DNA of 64,000 nt, taken from the NCBI GenBank assembly GCA_029449235.1, contig JANATG010000005.1, positions 248,001 to 312,000 on the forward strand. The letters run 5' to 3'. Positions 10,945-22,700 of the stretch are shown in pieces (the first letter of the stretch is position 1; each line of letters starts with the position of its first letter). The notes beneath the pieces were generated by a model. It did no database searches. It had not been told where the DNA came from and saw nothing but the letters and a program-made list of their open reading frames with translations. The translations under genes and the position numbers were made by a program. The stretch is from Linnemannia schmuckeri (taxonomy: Eukaryota > Mortierellomycota > Mortierellomycetes > Mortierellales > Mortierellaceae).

Positions 10945-13798
10945 ATGAATCCAGAAGTAGAACTCTACCCTATTGCAGTCCTCATCGACGAGCTCCGTCA
11001 CGACGACGTCTCTCTCAGACTCAACGCCATCAAGCGCCTCAACACCATCGCTCTCGCCCTCGGACCACAGCGCGCCCGCGACGAGCTTATTCCCTTTCTC
11101 GATGGTACTCGCATCACTCACCACTCACAAAATAAGCTCCTGTGCACTTTGTTCATTTTCATTTTTTTTTTTTTTTTTTTTTTTTTTGTTTCCTTATTGC
11201 TTTTATGCACATGACAGTAACTAACTTACTACTGCCACTGCTACTCTATGCGCTAATAGAGTCGATTGACGACGAGGACGAGGTGCTGTTGACGTTGGCA
11301 GGGGAACTGGGAGACTTTGTTGAATATCTCGGTGGTCCTCAGTACGCACATATCCTCCTGCAGCCTCTTGAGAACCTTGCCGCCGTCGAGGAGACTATGG
11401 TCCGCGACAAGGTAAATTACAATAGAGAAACGGCGACGCAAGTTCAGCACAGTCTGGACTCTTTTACGTGGACGCGTCAATGTTGCAGGCAGCAAGGACA
11501 CGCGGCCAACAACATGAATGGGACTTCCTACCGTAAGAAGGGACGCAGCGCAAGCCAGAGAGGACACGCTTCCAACGGAGCAACAAACGCTCGCTACAAA
11601 GAAGGAAAGCTTACCTTGCAACAACATTACGGCGGCGATACCCTGCGAGCGGGAGAGACTGTTTTGCAGCATCAGCCAAGAAAGGCTTACTAGCAACGTT
11701 AACACCTAAGTACTTTCTCACTCACTCACTCCTCATTTTGTTTCTGTACCTTCGTACCTTTTTTCCCCTTCCCCTCGTTTTTTGTCCGCGTGGTTTGCAA
11801 CAAAAAAAAATAACAGGCGGTCGAGTCGCTCAACAAGATCTGCCCCTTGTTGAATCAATCGCAGCTAGAGCAGTACTACACCCCACTGCTCAAACGCCTG
11901 TCTTTGGGAGACTGGTTCACGAGCCGCACCAGTGCCACCGGACTCTATGCCTGCGGCTACTCTTTGGCCTCGCCTGCCACACAGGACGATATGCGCAAGT
12001 ACGAATGATTCATAATAGTGGTGCATGTTCAACCAGTTTTGAAACAGAGTGAAAAGCGTATGAGAAAAAAGAGGAACTGATCACTGTTTTTTTTTATTAT
12101 GTGATGTAACCTAATAGGTCCTTTGGTCAACTTTGCGCTGATGATACCCCCATGGTCCGCCGTGCCGCTGCCACACATCTTGGCGTATGAGCTCATCCTT
12201 TTTCTTTTTCGCCAATCATGAACACGAGAGACACTCAGAGCAGAAAGGGCATCAAAGTTAACGTCCCATGCCCCTTTTCATTGTCAACTACTAGGCTTTC
12301 GCAAAGAAGGTTGGCAAGGAGCACCTCATCACGGACATTATCCCTCTCTTCACAAAACTGTCTCAGGATGAGCAGGATTCCGTTCGTCTTTTGACCGTCA
12401 CCGACCTTGTCGCCATTGCAGAGGAGCTTTCTCCAGAGGAGAACAAGACCTACTTTTTACAGCCTTTGAAGGTTATGGTCGCCGACAAGTCATGGAGAGT
12501 CCGCTATATGATTGCCGATAACTTTGTCAAGGTGCGTTTTCACCATTAACCTTGACGCTATCACAGGCACATCTCGCACGGTGACATCTACCAGAAAACT
12601 AAATTTGATGACATTTCTACCTGGGTACTGATAGTTGAGCAAAGCAGTCGGTGAAGATATTACACGCGAAGACTTGGTCAGTGCATTTGTTCGCCTATTG
12701 AAGGATAACGAAGCTGAGGTCAGGACCGCCGCCGCAGGACAAGTTCCTGGTATGTTGAACAATACGACCACTTTTGCCGATACTTTGTTTCCGCCTGCCT
12801 GGATGTTTTCTGAAGTAGATGACTCACACTTGAATGACTCTTCTATAGGTTTTGCTGAATTGGTGGACAAAGAGACTATTCTCAACTACATCTTGCCTTG
12901 TGTAAAGGATATGGTGACCGATACCTCCCAGCACGTTCGCGCAGCTTTGGCCATGCAGATCAGCGGACTGGCACCCATTCTAGGCAAGGAATCGACAACC
13001 GAGCACTTGCTGCCTCTGTTTTTGCAGCTTCTTAAGGACGAATTCCCCGACGTGCGCCTGAACATTATTTCAAAGCTGGAGACAGTCAACAATGTCATCG
13101 GTATCGAGCTTCTTTCACAGTCGTTGTTGCCCGCCATTGTCGAGCTGGCCGAGGACAAGCAGTGGCGCGTGCGTTTGGCGATCATCGATTATATTCCTCT
13201 CTTGGCGACTCAGCTGGGAGTTGAGTTCTTTGACGAGAAGCTAGGAGCTCTTTGCATGTCATGGTTGGGCGACAGTGTGTTCTCGATCCGTGAGGCTGCT
13301 ACAGTGAACTTGCGCAAGTTGACCGAGGTCTTTGGTGTCGACTGGGCTAAGCAGACCATCATCCCCAAGGTCCTTGCCATGGGCACCCACCCCAACTACC
13401 TGTACAGAATGACCACCATCTTTGCTATCACGGTACGTATTCTTTGGTGTAATTGCTTATATCATGAGTGTGTTTGACAGCTCCATCTGCTTCAGCAATA
13501 CAAACTAACACTGGCTACTATCTCTTTGGCCAAGTAGGCGATGGCACCGGCAGTGACACCTGAGGTGACTCGTGACTATATCTTGCCTACGGTAACCAAC
13601 CTGGTGTCGGATCCCATTCCCAACATTCGCTTCAATGTTGCAAAGTCGATAGAAGCATTGATCCCTGTGTTATCACAGAACCCCGATACCAAGCCTCTTG
13701 TTGACCAGCAACTCAAGCCTGCCTTGATCAAGCTGTCCGAGGATACCGACAATGATGTGCGGTTCTTCTCGCACAAGGCCCTTGTTGCCGTGCAATAG
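10945..13798 (+). CDS. TPD3: PP2A 65-kDa scaffold (A/PR65) subunit
   Basis: Eight exons (10945-11104, 11260-11411, 11817-11998, 12118-12184, 12295-12531, 12635-12749, 12849-13432, 13538-13798) give 585 aa, close to the 589 aa of animal PR65. The chain is tandem HEAT repeats from near the N-terminus to the end. Family hallmarks are visible: DDEDEVLLTLAGELG, VVEETMVRDK-like sequence, DKSWRVRYMIADNF, TSQHVRAALA and APILGKE. It scaffolds the catalytic C and regulatory B subunits of protein phosphatase 2A in cytoplasm and nucleus. Intron 6 (12750-12848) is exactly 99 bases with no in-frame stop, so its retention would insert 33 residues into a HEAT loop. The 405-base third intron has an open frame that is not conserved. 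Confidence 0.96.
11163..11187. repeat. T25 run in PP2A-A intron 1
   Basis: An uninterrupted T run inside the first intron of the PP2A scaffold gene, 72 bases upstream of the acceptor at 11259. It is of the same kind as the runs elsewhere in this window. Confidence 0.85.
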
Positions 13799-14009
13799 TT
13801 AGCCTATCTAGACTTGTCAACCGCAAACACGCCCACACCCCGCGCACGTTACAGACCACCCAATTAAAAAAAGTCCAAGTGGAAGATTGGATTGAAATCT
13901 AAGCCACCGGTTTTCAATCCAAAAATTTTTTGATGGTCGATAAATAAACGTCGGCAACTGGAATCGTGGAATCCCCCTCTTTCACCCACAAATCATCCAC
14001 TTGATCAAA

Positions 14010-15381
14010 ATGGCCTCCGCTCAGATTAGCAAGAAGAGAAAGGCAAGTCGCTTCTTCCCGATCCTTCTCTGCCGTGCTAGGAACCAACCGCGGGAGCAAG
14101 AGCAGGAGTCTCTTCGAGCAGCAAACAACAATAATCTCCAAAAAAGGGATTCACCATTCACTACGGGACAGGATGGAGTCTTATCTTTTCAGTAGTATAA
14201 GGTTGCCATTATGATCCGAGAACTGGAAACGACCCGACTCTTACAAGCTCCAACACCTCGACGCCTTTACGAAAAGTGGAACACTGCTTTCAGAGGAATA
14301 CTGTTGTCGTTGTGGACTCTAGGAATTAGACGACTAAACTCGATTGTCATGGATTCCATCATCCAATTCAGTTCGACCCCCTCACACCCACGCCAAGTCA
14401 ATTCAGTTGTGTCATCAGTCTACTTGGGAGTAGAAAGGACAAAGGACAGAAAAATCGGAACAGTTCAACCACAACAACAACGACAACAGTGGCACTCTTA
14501 TCGCCAGGCCACCAATCTTTGACTCTCAACTATCAATAATGATCCTACTCTACTATTACAACAATACCACCTGGGTCATAATAACGCATGAAAACAATCA
14601 GTCAATAACAGCAGGAACAAGAACCCACAATAAGAGCTATGAACTAACCTATCATTTGGTTCTAAATTATGATAAAAACTAATAGTTCGTCGCCGATGGT
14701 GTTTTCTACGCCGAGTTGAACGAGTTCTTCCAGCGCGAGCTCGCTGCTGAGGGTTACTCTGGTGTCGAGGTCCGCGTCACCCCCGCCCGCACCGAGATCA
14801 TCATCCGTGCCACCCAGACCCAGGAGATTCTCGGTGTCCAGGGCCGCCGCATCCGCGAGTTGACCTCCTTGGTCCAGAAGCGTTTCAAGTTCCCCGAGAA
14901 CACCGTCGAGCTCTACGCCGAGAAGGTCTCCTTCCGTGGTCTCTGCGCTATTGCCCAGTGCGAGTCCCTCAAGTACAAGCTCCTTAACGGTGTTGCTGTC
15001 CGCCGTGCTTGCTACGGTGTTGTCCGTTACATCATGGAGTCTGGTGCCAAGGGTTGCGAGGTTGTCGTCTCCGGCAAGCTCCGTGGTGCTCGTGCCAAGG
15101 CCATGAAGTTCGTTGACGGATTCATGATCCACTCTGGTCAGCCCACCAAGGACTTCGTCGACACCGCCGTCCGCCACGTCCTCTTGCGCCAGGGAGTTTT
15201 GGGAGTCAAGGTCAAGATCATGTTGCCCTGGGACCCCACTGGCAAGATGGGCCCCAAGACCCCTCTTCCCGATATGGTCACCATCATGGAGCCCAAGGAG
15301 GAGGCCCCTATCCTCGCCCCCGTCTCTGAGTCTCGCGAGGAGGTTGTTGCCCCCGTCGCTGTTGCCCCCGTTGAGGCTTAA
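14010..15381 (+). CDS. RPS3: 40S ribosomal protein uS3 (RPS3)
   Basis: Two exons (14010-14042, 14686-15381) give 242 aa, the usual length. The first exon encodes only 11 residues, MASAQISKKRK, which join to FVADGVFYAELNEFF exactly as in animal and fungal uS3. The type II KH domain with GRRIRELT lies near residues 60-70. The S3 C-terminal domain (RRACYGVVRYIMESGAKGCE, then LLRQGVLGVKVKIMLPWDPT) follows. It sits on the small subunit head at the mRNA entry channel. Codon use is strongly biased to C-ending codons, as expected for high expression. The intron begins with GC, not GT. Only 211 bases separate the start from the PP2A stop, so the promoter is compact or overlaps that gene's 3' end. Confidence 0.98.
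14043..14685 (+). other. 643-base GC-AG intron of RPS3
   Basis: The donor is AAG|GCAAGT, a perfect donor consensus except for C at position 2. The branch site GAACTAACC lies at 14641-14649 and the acceptor is ACTAATAG. A GT five bases further on would give the wrong phase. Ribosomal protein introns often host snoRNAs, but I could not see a convincing box C plus box D pair. Confidence 0.85.
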
Positions 15382-15775
15382 AAACCTTGCCTTTCTGCGC
15401 ATGTTTTAAAGAATAAATCCCAAAAAAACCCCTGACATTTTCCTTCTTTTTTGTGGTTTTTTTTTTGTGTATGTGGACGAAGATGTTTAAAACGAAGGCT
15501 CTTTCTATGCATTGTTGCGCGGACCATGTCTTGTTTTGTTGTTTTGCTTTGCTGAGCAAGTTTGTCGCGTGTTGGGCAAAATGGTGGCAAGACTGTGTTC
15601 GTTTTTGGTCAGGAAGCCAACTGGGCTCTGGTTGACGAAGCAAGGCTAGCACGCAGAAAACGGTCACAGGTCCTACTGTATTTCACCGCCTCAAAATAAT
15701 ATCTTTACACTCTCACATCACCCAAATACAACGCCCATCAGGAAAACAAACAACATAGCAACACAGCACACAGGA
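15382..15775 (+). promoter_or_regulatory. RPS3 3' end and PSF2 promoter
   Basis: Tandem spacer of 394 bases. An AATAAA hexamer at 15412-15417, about 30 bases after the RPS3 stop, is a good candidate polyadenylation signal. The remainder, including TTGCGCGG near 15514 and TCGCGTG near 15565, should be the PSF2 promoter. No G1/S box can be asserted from these alone. Confidence 0.5.
15412..15417 (+). terminator. AATAAA polyadenylation signal of RPS3
   Basis: A canonical hexamer 31 bases downstream of the RPS3 stop codon, followed by T-rich DNA. Confidence 0.55.
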
Positions 15776-18333
15776 ATGGCATTACCACGACACCTCAAAA
15801 ACGGACTGACGCCTCTGGAAATCGAGTTCCTTGCCGAGAATGAGCTCATCGAGATCGAGGCTGCCATTGACACCCGGACAGATCTCGAATTGCTCTCAGT
15901 GAGTGCTAGTGCAAAACAAGGGGGTGTCAAAGAACAACAGCACAGGGTGCTCTTTCGAAGGGTCTATATACGTTATTTCCAGACGCTATTTCTTCAGGCC
16001 TAGTCGTGATGCCCAGACTCTCCCTGCAACAAGTGTTGCCTTCCTTGTTGCAAGTTTGAACTTTTGGATCTGATCCTTTTGTTGCCTTTTCGCGCTTTAT
16101 TTCTGTCTATTTTTGTGGTCTGTGATCATGTAGGGCACGCTACCAGGACTGAAGCCGTTGCGGACAAACAAGGTTCCGCTCTGGATGGCCATCTCGCTCA
16201 AAAAGAAGCATAAATGCAATATCCGCGTCCCTGACTGGATGACCGTTGGTAAGTCGTTCGTTCACCCACAAAAAATTAACTAAAGTGGTTGGTCCCAAGA
16301 TATTAATTAGGACGCGAAATAATTTCTGAAAAAACGCCACCAAAAAAAATCGAATCCTGTACTAAACTTTTCTCGGCTTTTCTTTCTGCTGCTGCTGTTG
16401 TTGTTGTTGTTATTGTTGTTGTTGTTGGGGTGATAATGGTGATAGAGGCATTGACAAAGACGTTGAAGGAGGAACAGACATACGAGCTGTTCAGCTCTAT
16501 GCCGTATCATTACATGGAGATCGCGCAGCTCCTGTTAGAAAAGTAAGTTACTTTGGATCTTACATGTCGTCGTGTGTTTTTGTGGAGACATGGATGTAGG
16601 GTATGATTTATTCGATCCGGTAGCGTAAGGGAGAGTATAGAAAGGCAAGAAAACTGGAGTCAAGTACGCGAAGAGATACTGGCTGGGTTAGTGGTTTGCT
16701 CCGCATCATTCCAAAATATAGAAATGGCGAAGGAGAAAGGCAAAGTAGTAGGGTAAAAGATAAGGATAAAGGAGAAGTGCAAAGGAGAGGGCAAAAGAGA
16801 AGGCTAAGGAGAAAGCAAAGAAGAGGACTAAGGAGATGGCAAAGAAGAAGGAAAAGTTGCGATCGGATGTTCTAGGCCGGTACTGATCATCCAATTGGGG
16901 AAAGGCCACATTGGGAAAGGAAAATCAGACAAGAGACAAGGATAAGCAGTGCATAATAACTCCAATGAGAGTATTTTCCGCGTTGAGTAGGGGAAAACAA
17001 ACAAGGGATGGAGAAAGAACGTGAAGAAGGATATTTTTACGCATTGAGTAAAGAACGTCAATAAGAACAAGGGCACAAAGTGGGGAAAGGGCGAATAAGG
17101 GTCAGTTCCAAGGTAAAAAAAAAAGGTAGGGACAATACTGGGAAAGACGAGGATGCAATTGTGTTTTGCGCCTCATCGTCGATTTGGATTGTCAATTAAT
17201 CCGAAATAGTCCATTGACCATCTGGAGTCGCAGACCACAGAGGATAACAAAGAAACCAATGGCGTTTGTTCTTGAATGTAAACAAAAGGCTAATCATCGT
17301 TCATGTGATTTCTCTCCCCTTGCTTTTTATGTCAATACCAATAGTGCAATGGATGATATCCCGTCAGCAGATACTACAAGGACGCTGCTGAAGGATCTAC
17401 GGGAGGCTAGACAAAGTAAAGCCCGTAAGGGTGTTGACTCATTAGGAGAGAGTTATCTTCAGGTATGCCGTGTACAACAAACAAACAACCAGAAACATGG
17501 ATCTGTTGGTTATTGTTGTTATTGTTGGTGCTGTTGTTTGTTCATTTTTAGACACTTGAATCCATCCCACTATTTTCTATTCAACTCCATGCTCCATGAA
17601 ATTTTTGCGATTACAGGAGCAGAAAAGGCATGATTGATTATAAGAATTTGTGTCAGGGGGTGCGAGACAGATAGAGGCATAGGACAGGCGGACAGATAGA
17701 CGGACAAAAACAGGCGGAGACCATAGAAGCAACAGGACGGTATGACGGGAAGAACGAGACAACAGAATGAGGGACGACAAACGGACAGAGGCGTGAATAA
17801 CTTGACTGTGATACAAATGGAGAGGAGCATGAAAGGAGGGATAATGGAAAAATGACCTGCAAAGACCAACAAGACAACACGACAGAGCCTTGTCCATTTT
17901 TCTCTCTGCGCTAACTATGTGTTCGTCAACAAATATTAATAACACGTTCTTGATTGGTCCATCCATTGACACAAACACAAACGTTCGTTTTTTCCTGTTT
18001 TTTTTTCTTATCCGTTTGATCTTTTATTTGTTACGCGCTATTCAATATATATATATATTATAGATGGATAATATCGGGCTGATGGAGATTAATGAGATCC
18101 GGCCATTCTTCACCAAGGCGTTCTTTGAGATTAAGAAACTGAGACCTGCAGCAGCAGGAAACAACCACCCTAACAGCAACAACATCTATGACTTTGACCA
18201 CTACGAAAACAGCCTCAGCATGGATAGGCGGTACGGCGACGGTAGCATGACGGACTTCAACGGCAAGGCTTCTTACTCTAGTTCTACTGTTCCCGAGTCG
18301 TCTCGCCGATTCCAATCGACACAAGGCTTGTGA
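15776..18333 (+). CDS. PSF2: GINS complex subunit Psf2
   Basis: Five exons (15776-15898, 16134-16248, 16446-16542, 17345-17462, 18064-18333) give 240 aa. The N-terminus (LTPLEIEFLAENELIEI), the VPLWMAISLKKKHKCNIRVPDWM block, the SMPYHYMEIAQLLLE helix, the IPSADTTRTLLKDLREAR helix and GLMEINEIRPFF follow the Psf2 family order. GINS binds MCM2-7 and Cdc45 in the CMG replicative helicase in the nucleus. The last about 45 residues are a serine/asparagine-rich tail longer than in animals. Introns 3 (802 bases) and 4 (601 bases) are unusually long; intron 3 holds a purine-rich 12-base tandem repeat and intron 4 ends in (AT)n just before the acceptor. Confidence 0.95.
16771..16854 (+). repeat. seven-copy 12-base purine minisatellite in PSF2 intron 3
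   Basis: Seven adjacent degenerate copies of a unit close to AGGAGAAGGCAA, from 16771-16782 to 16843-16854. Copies differ at one to four positions. Similar degenerate purine units flank it on both sides (about 16620-17130). The array lies wholly inside intron 3. Confidence 0.8.
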
Positions 18334-18793
18334 ATGAATTAAATCGTTCATTTTATGTTTTTATGTAAAAGTCATAACACGCACACACATTACTGTCGAC
18401 CCTTCCTCTTCTCTCTCTGCTCTCTCTCCCCTTACTTTCTCTCTTTTCTTTCTTCCTAATTCCTTCCACTTGGTGGTCTTCGTTTGATTCTTTTCTATTG
18501 GTCAATGGTGCTTGTGTTCACGAACGTCCATGTTTTGCTGTAGACGGCGGAAAAGGTGTTTATGTTTTCCCCGATTTTGTTTGTTTTTTCGTGTTGTCCT
18601 CAACAAATAACACAAGATGTTTCTCCTTGTCTCTCTCTCTCTTTTTTCCCCCTTTTCTCCCTCGTCTTTCTTTTTGATGTAGACGTTAACTCGAACAAAA
18701 AAGGGCATGACTAAGGGACGGGTGAATGGTGTCAAAAAAGACAAACAGATAAAAAAAAAATACAAAGGGGGAGAAAGTTTCTGTTTGTATACA

Positions 18794-18824
<31 letters not shown>

Positions 18825-21800
18825 CAATCGCTTCCTCTTCCTCCCTGCTCAAATGGACTCAATTTGTCTATTTTCTCTCTCTCTTCTCAAACTCGTGGGT
18901 GTGGGTGGAAGGGTATCGTTTCCTTTTTTTTGCGCTCTGCCTTGTTATTATTGGTCCCTGAAGTGGAATATGCCTTTTTGATCGAGCAATTGCGGTAATG
19001 CATTATGGAAACAAAAAAAAAAAAAGTGGAACGGAGGGAAAGGAACGCACAATAGGATACACCCAGAGGGAGGGAGGGACGAATCAAAGAGCGGGGAGAA
19101 GTGGGAATAGATAGGATACATCCTTTGCCTTTTGCAAGTCGTTTCTTCCCGCTTGGGTGGAAGTAATTGATTTGTTTCTTGCTGAGGAGGAGGACGAGAA
19201 AAAGGAAAAAGAGGGGGTTATCTGCAGACCTTAACAATTGGAGTCATCGATTTGTGCAAGGCATTCTTTTTTTTTTTTTTTCCTGTTTCTCCTCGTTCCC
19301 CCTTTGTTCATTAGTGACCTTTCTCGCTTAGCTCCCTTTCTTCTTTTCTTCTTCCCCTCTCTTGTTTATCTTTTTTTGGCACAAGGAAAGTCCCATATAA
19401 AAAAAAACTAAAAAGTGCAGGCAAACACAATGGAGCCAAGAAACTAGAAACTTGGAATGACTACTTTATTCTTGTAAAATTCAGCGACAGAAATTCTCTC
19501 GCCTCGAACTTCTCTGTCCCTGTGCGTAGCTTGCATGGCTATAGCAACTCAATTTTTATATTTGACAAACATGTAGTACATGTAGAAGAAAAAAACGAGC
19601 AAGTAGAAAACAACATTAACAAAATAACGTAATGCCATAGAAAATGAGGTGGTATCAGTCAGAAAGCTGTGTATGTGTGTGTGGTTCTTCTTTTTTGGTG
19701 AAAAAAAAAAAAGCAAGTAAGTTGGTAAGTGAATACTTAATAACAGCAAAGCGGATAACCCCTGATTTATTGAATATGGATGAATACTGCAGGTGACAAC
19801 AAAGTGGGTCCATAAAATACATCAAAGCTGTCTCTAAACTCTTTCCGAACAAGTACAAGCGCGACTAAACACATTGGAATAACGAGTTCGAGGATATGGA
19901 GGGTACAGAGGGCGCAACCCACCGTCGCTATTACTTAAAACCCTTGCGAGAGGGCCAAAAAGCAGGAAAACTGAAGGGGAATATAGGAGGATAAGAAGGA
20001 CGAGAACAAAAGGTATAGGAAGAGTTGCCCTGACCGTGAAATGAAACCCAATCAACAAATGGTCGGGTGTGTTTGACACGTTTGTATTTGTGTGGATGTG
20101 TCCAGTCAATTGAGTCTAGAGCACCCATTCCGCACTCCGCACTTCCACCCTTACACCCTTCCACTAGCTACTCTCGAAATGAATGGATGAAATGAATAAA
20201 AAAGAAAATACGCGGAGTACAATATTGCTAGTTTTTTGTATTCTTCATCCCTCCTCACCTGCACTGTCTGCATTATGAAAGCTGTTTGTCTATAGTCTTT
20301 TGTCCACTAGGCCACCCTTGCCTTTCCTTCTTCTTTCGTCTTGAATGCTTGCTTATATTGCTTGATCAACTGTCCCTGCTTCAGATATCCAGTTTTTTTT
20401 GTTGTTGCATGCTGCACGGATCCTTTTCTTTCTTTTTAGCACCTTGTGGGCAAGATGAACCAACCAAAAATGTCGATACGGTTGAGCCGACAACCACAAC
20501 CAATCAATTTTTCGCGCTTATTCTACCACGCACTACACAGTTGGGACGCGTTGGTTCATACTTTCGCCTATCTGTCGTGTTCAGATCTTCCTTTTCAGCA
20601 GATATGTCAGGACGAAAAGAGAGAATACATGACGACAATAGAGAAAGAGGGCAATTGTTTGTGGTGTATATGTTTGTGTGGCTAATTCAAGCGGGAGATA
20701 GCAAAGTCACGACACATGCAGGCAGATGGTTAAAAAAAATGAGCGCGCGCCTTTATGGTTTTTTCCATAATCCCCCCTCCCACTCTAGTTTTTTTCTTTC
20801 ATCAATGTACTTTCACCAAGGTGGCGACAGCTGGGACGGATCATAAAGGCGATTTCCCCTTCATACACAAACATACACTCTCCGCTTGTTCTTTCTCTTA
20901 CAGTTCGCTGTTCGATTCTTACTCCTTGATGGCAGCGTTTACGGGCGAGGAAAAGAAAGAGAGTGGACACGAACAATCCACATCAATATCAACAACAGTA
21001 GTGCTCATATTAAAAGAGAAAATGCCATAACACAAAGAAAGATAAGGTGAAGAACCGCACACACAAACACACACAAACACACACGCACATACGCATACAC
21101 ATACATACAGAGGAAGAACAATGATAGGAGAGTGCAACAAGAAAAGAAGACACACAAAAAAAGGTTCGAACACATTGTTAGCAGCAAGACAGCGGGAATG
21201 CTAGAAAGAGGAAAGAATCATTCTATTTAAGACTCCGTCTGTTTGTGGATGCTGTCTATTATCCTCTTACGAAATGTATAGGGCAATAAGGGAAGAAAGG
21301 GAAAAAAAGAACCGCGTTTCGCGTGGAAAGAGAGATAATGGGTGCAATCGGGTCTCATTGGTTCATCGTTGTCCGTGTTTGCTATCACTCGTCTTTTTTG
21401 TTGTATTCCATTCATATGGGGGGGGGGGGGGGGGATTCCCAATTGTGGGATAATGGACGAGTGAGTGGGCAACATTTCTAAGCCGTTGTAGTAAACAAAC
21501 AGGACAAGTACAAATAAAAGTTAGGGGCAAAGAGAAGACGTAAGGATGCAAAAAAAAAAAATACACTTGTTGACTTTCAAACACAGATAGTGAAGCAGGC
21601 CAATTGGGCGCCCGTTACTTTCTAATCGGACGTTTTTTCCCTTGAAGAAAACCCAATCGTTGGAATGACTAGCACTTCAGTTTTTCATAATTCTTTTGAG
21701 CGCATCTTTTTTTTTAAGTGACTTTACTGACATTCAAAAAAACAAGACGCACCGAAGGACTATATATGCCCCTTCTCCAACTTGGAAGGAGGGAGACTTG

Positions 21801-22700
21801 GACTTGGACTGGATCAACACTAGCAAACAGGTAAGAGAAAAACCTTATCAACGTACCAGAAACTGCAGCCTTTTGTTGTCTACATTGACATGTCCTACTG
21901 AACCCCCTTGCATAGATAGGTTCAAAAAAATAAGGAAACTTTATCTCGCTAGCTAGCTTTTTGTTGTTTTTAGTTTTTTAGTTTTGGGGTGACGGGAAAG
22001 ACTCAACTCGACCTGGAGAAATAGGAGTCAAGAAAGTGGAGGGAGGGGAGATCACGGTTTTGGAAGTTAAAAGAGAAAAAAACAGCCGAAATTTCCTCCG
22101 TCCCATCCACATCCTCATACAAACTCAAAGGAAAGAACTCAAAACAAAGCAAAAGAAGATAGGCGTAGAAAATAAACAGGGAGCTAAAAAAACGGACGTC
22201 TTCAGAAGGAGGCGTCGTGGCATCCACCTTTTGTTAACTCGAATCACTGACCATCAGTTTATGTGTTGTTTATTTTTGTTAGTAACGATAGACATGGGAA
22301 GGATTACGGTTTTTTCTTCTATTGGTATGCATATACAGTTTCATGTAAAGTGTGAGTACGTAGGCGAGGGGGCACTCTTTTCAACAGCCAGAAACTAGCA
22401 AGGCATGAAGATAAAAATTTAACCTCCAGTCTGTCATGATGAGCGAGAAGAACACAAAAAATAGTGTATCCTGTTGCCTGCTTGCCTGCGTGCATGCGTA
22501 CTAGTTGTTGTCATGACATCTCCGCAAAAGACATAAGGCAATGATGATGAATTCGGTTCAAAACACAAAAAACACAAAATTTGTTCGAGACTTCATGCAA
22601 GGTCATGTCCCGCGAACGCTAGTTTTATTAGCGCTGTTTTTGTTTATCTTGTTTGCTGAAGAAAAAAAACAACAACAACATTGGTTGTGCATGCACAAAG
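18334..22700. other. gene-free region, left part
   Basis: After the PSF2 3' UTR there are 4.4 kb with no protein I recognise and no spliced frame I could build. The longest open frame (20286-20846, plus) is low in conserved character and rich in F, S and C, as expected of C/T-rich DNA read by chance. The stretch contains T runs near 18800 and 19267, a CA-rich tract around 21060-21110 and a G16 run at 21419-21434. No tRNA-like A/B box pair was seen. Confidence 0.6.
21419..21434. repeat. G homopolymer run
   Basis: About 16 consecutive G on the plus strand in the gene-free region. Such runs can fold into G-quadruplexes and are prone to length change. Confidence 0.85.

Noticed and set aside
11412..11693. 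Open frame in PP2A intron 2 as possible extra exon
   Set aside because: PR65 proteins join directly at this place (VRDK to AVESLNK), and the frame has no HEAT pattern.
14662..15402. 246-aa open frame antisense to RPS3
   Set aside because: It is a shadow of strongly C-ending codon use in uS3. It is L/D/G-rich low complexity and overlaps a certain gene.
16706..16909. 67-aa F/A-rich minus-strand frame
   Set aside because: It is the complement of the purine minisatellite in PSF2 intron 3.
20286..20846. 186-aa plus-strand open frame in the gene-free region
   Set aside because: No conserved domain, composition follows local base bias, and there is no sensible splice extension.
21057..21110. CA-rich repeat considered as a CRISPR-like or telomere-like array
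   Set aside because: It is a simple imperfect dinucleotide tract with no spacers and no telomere unit.
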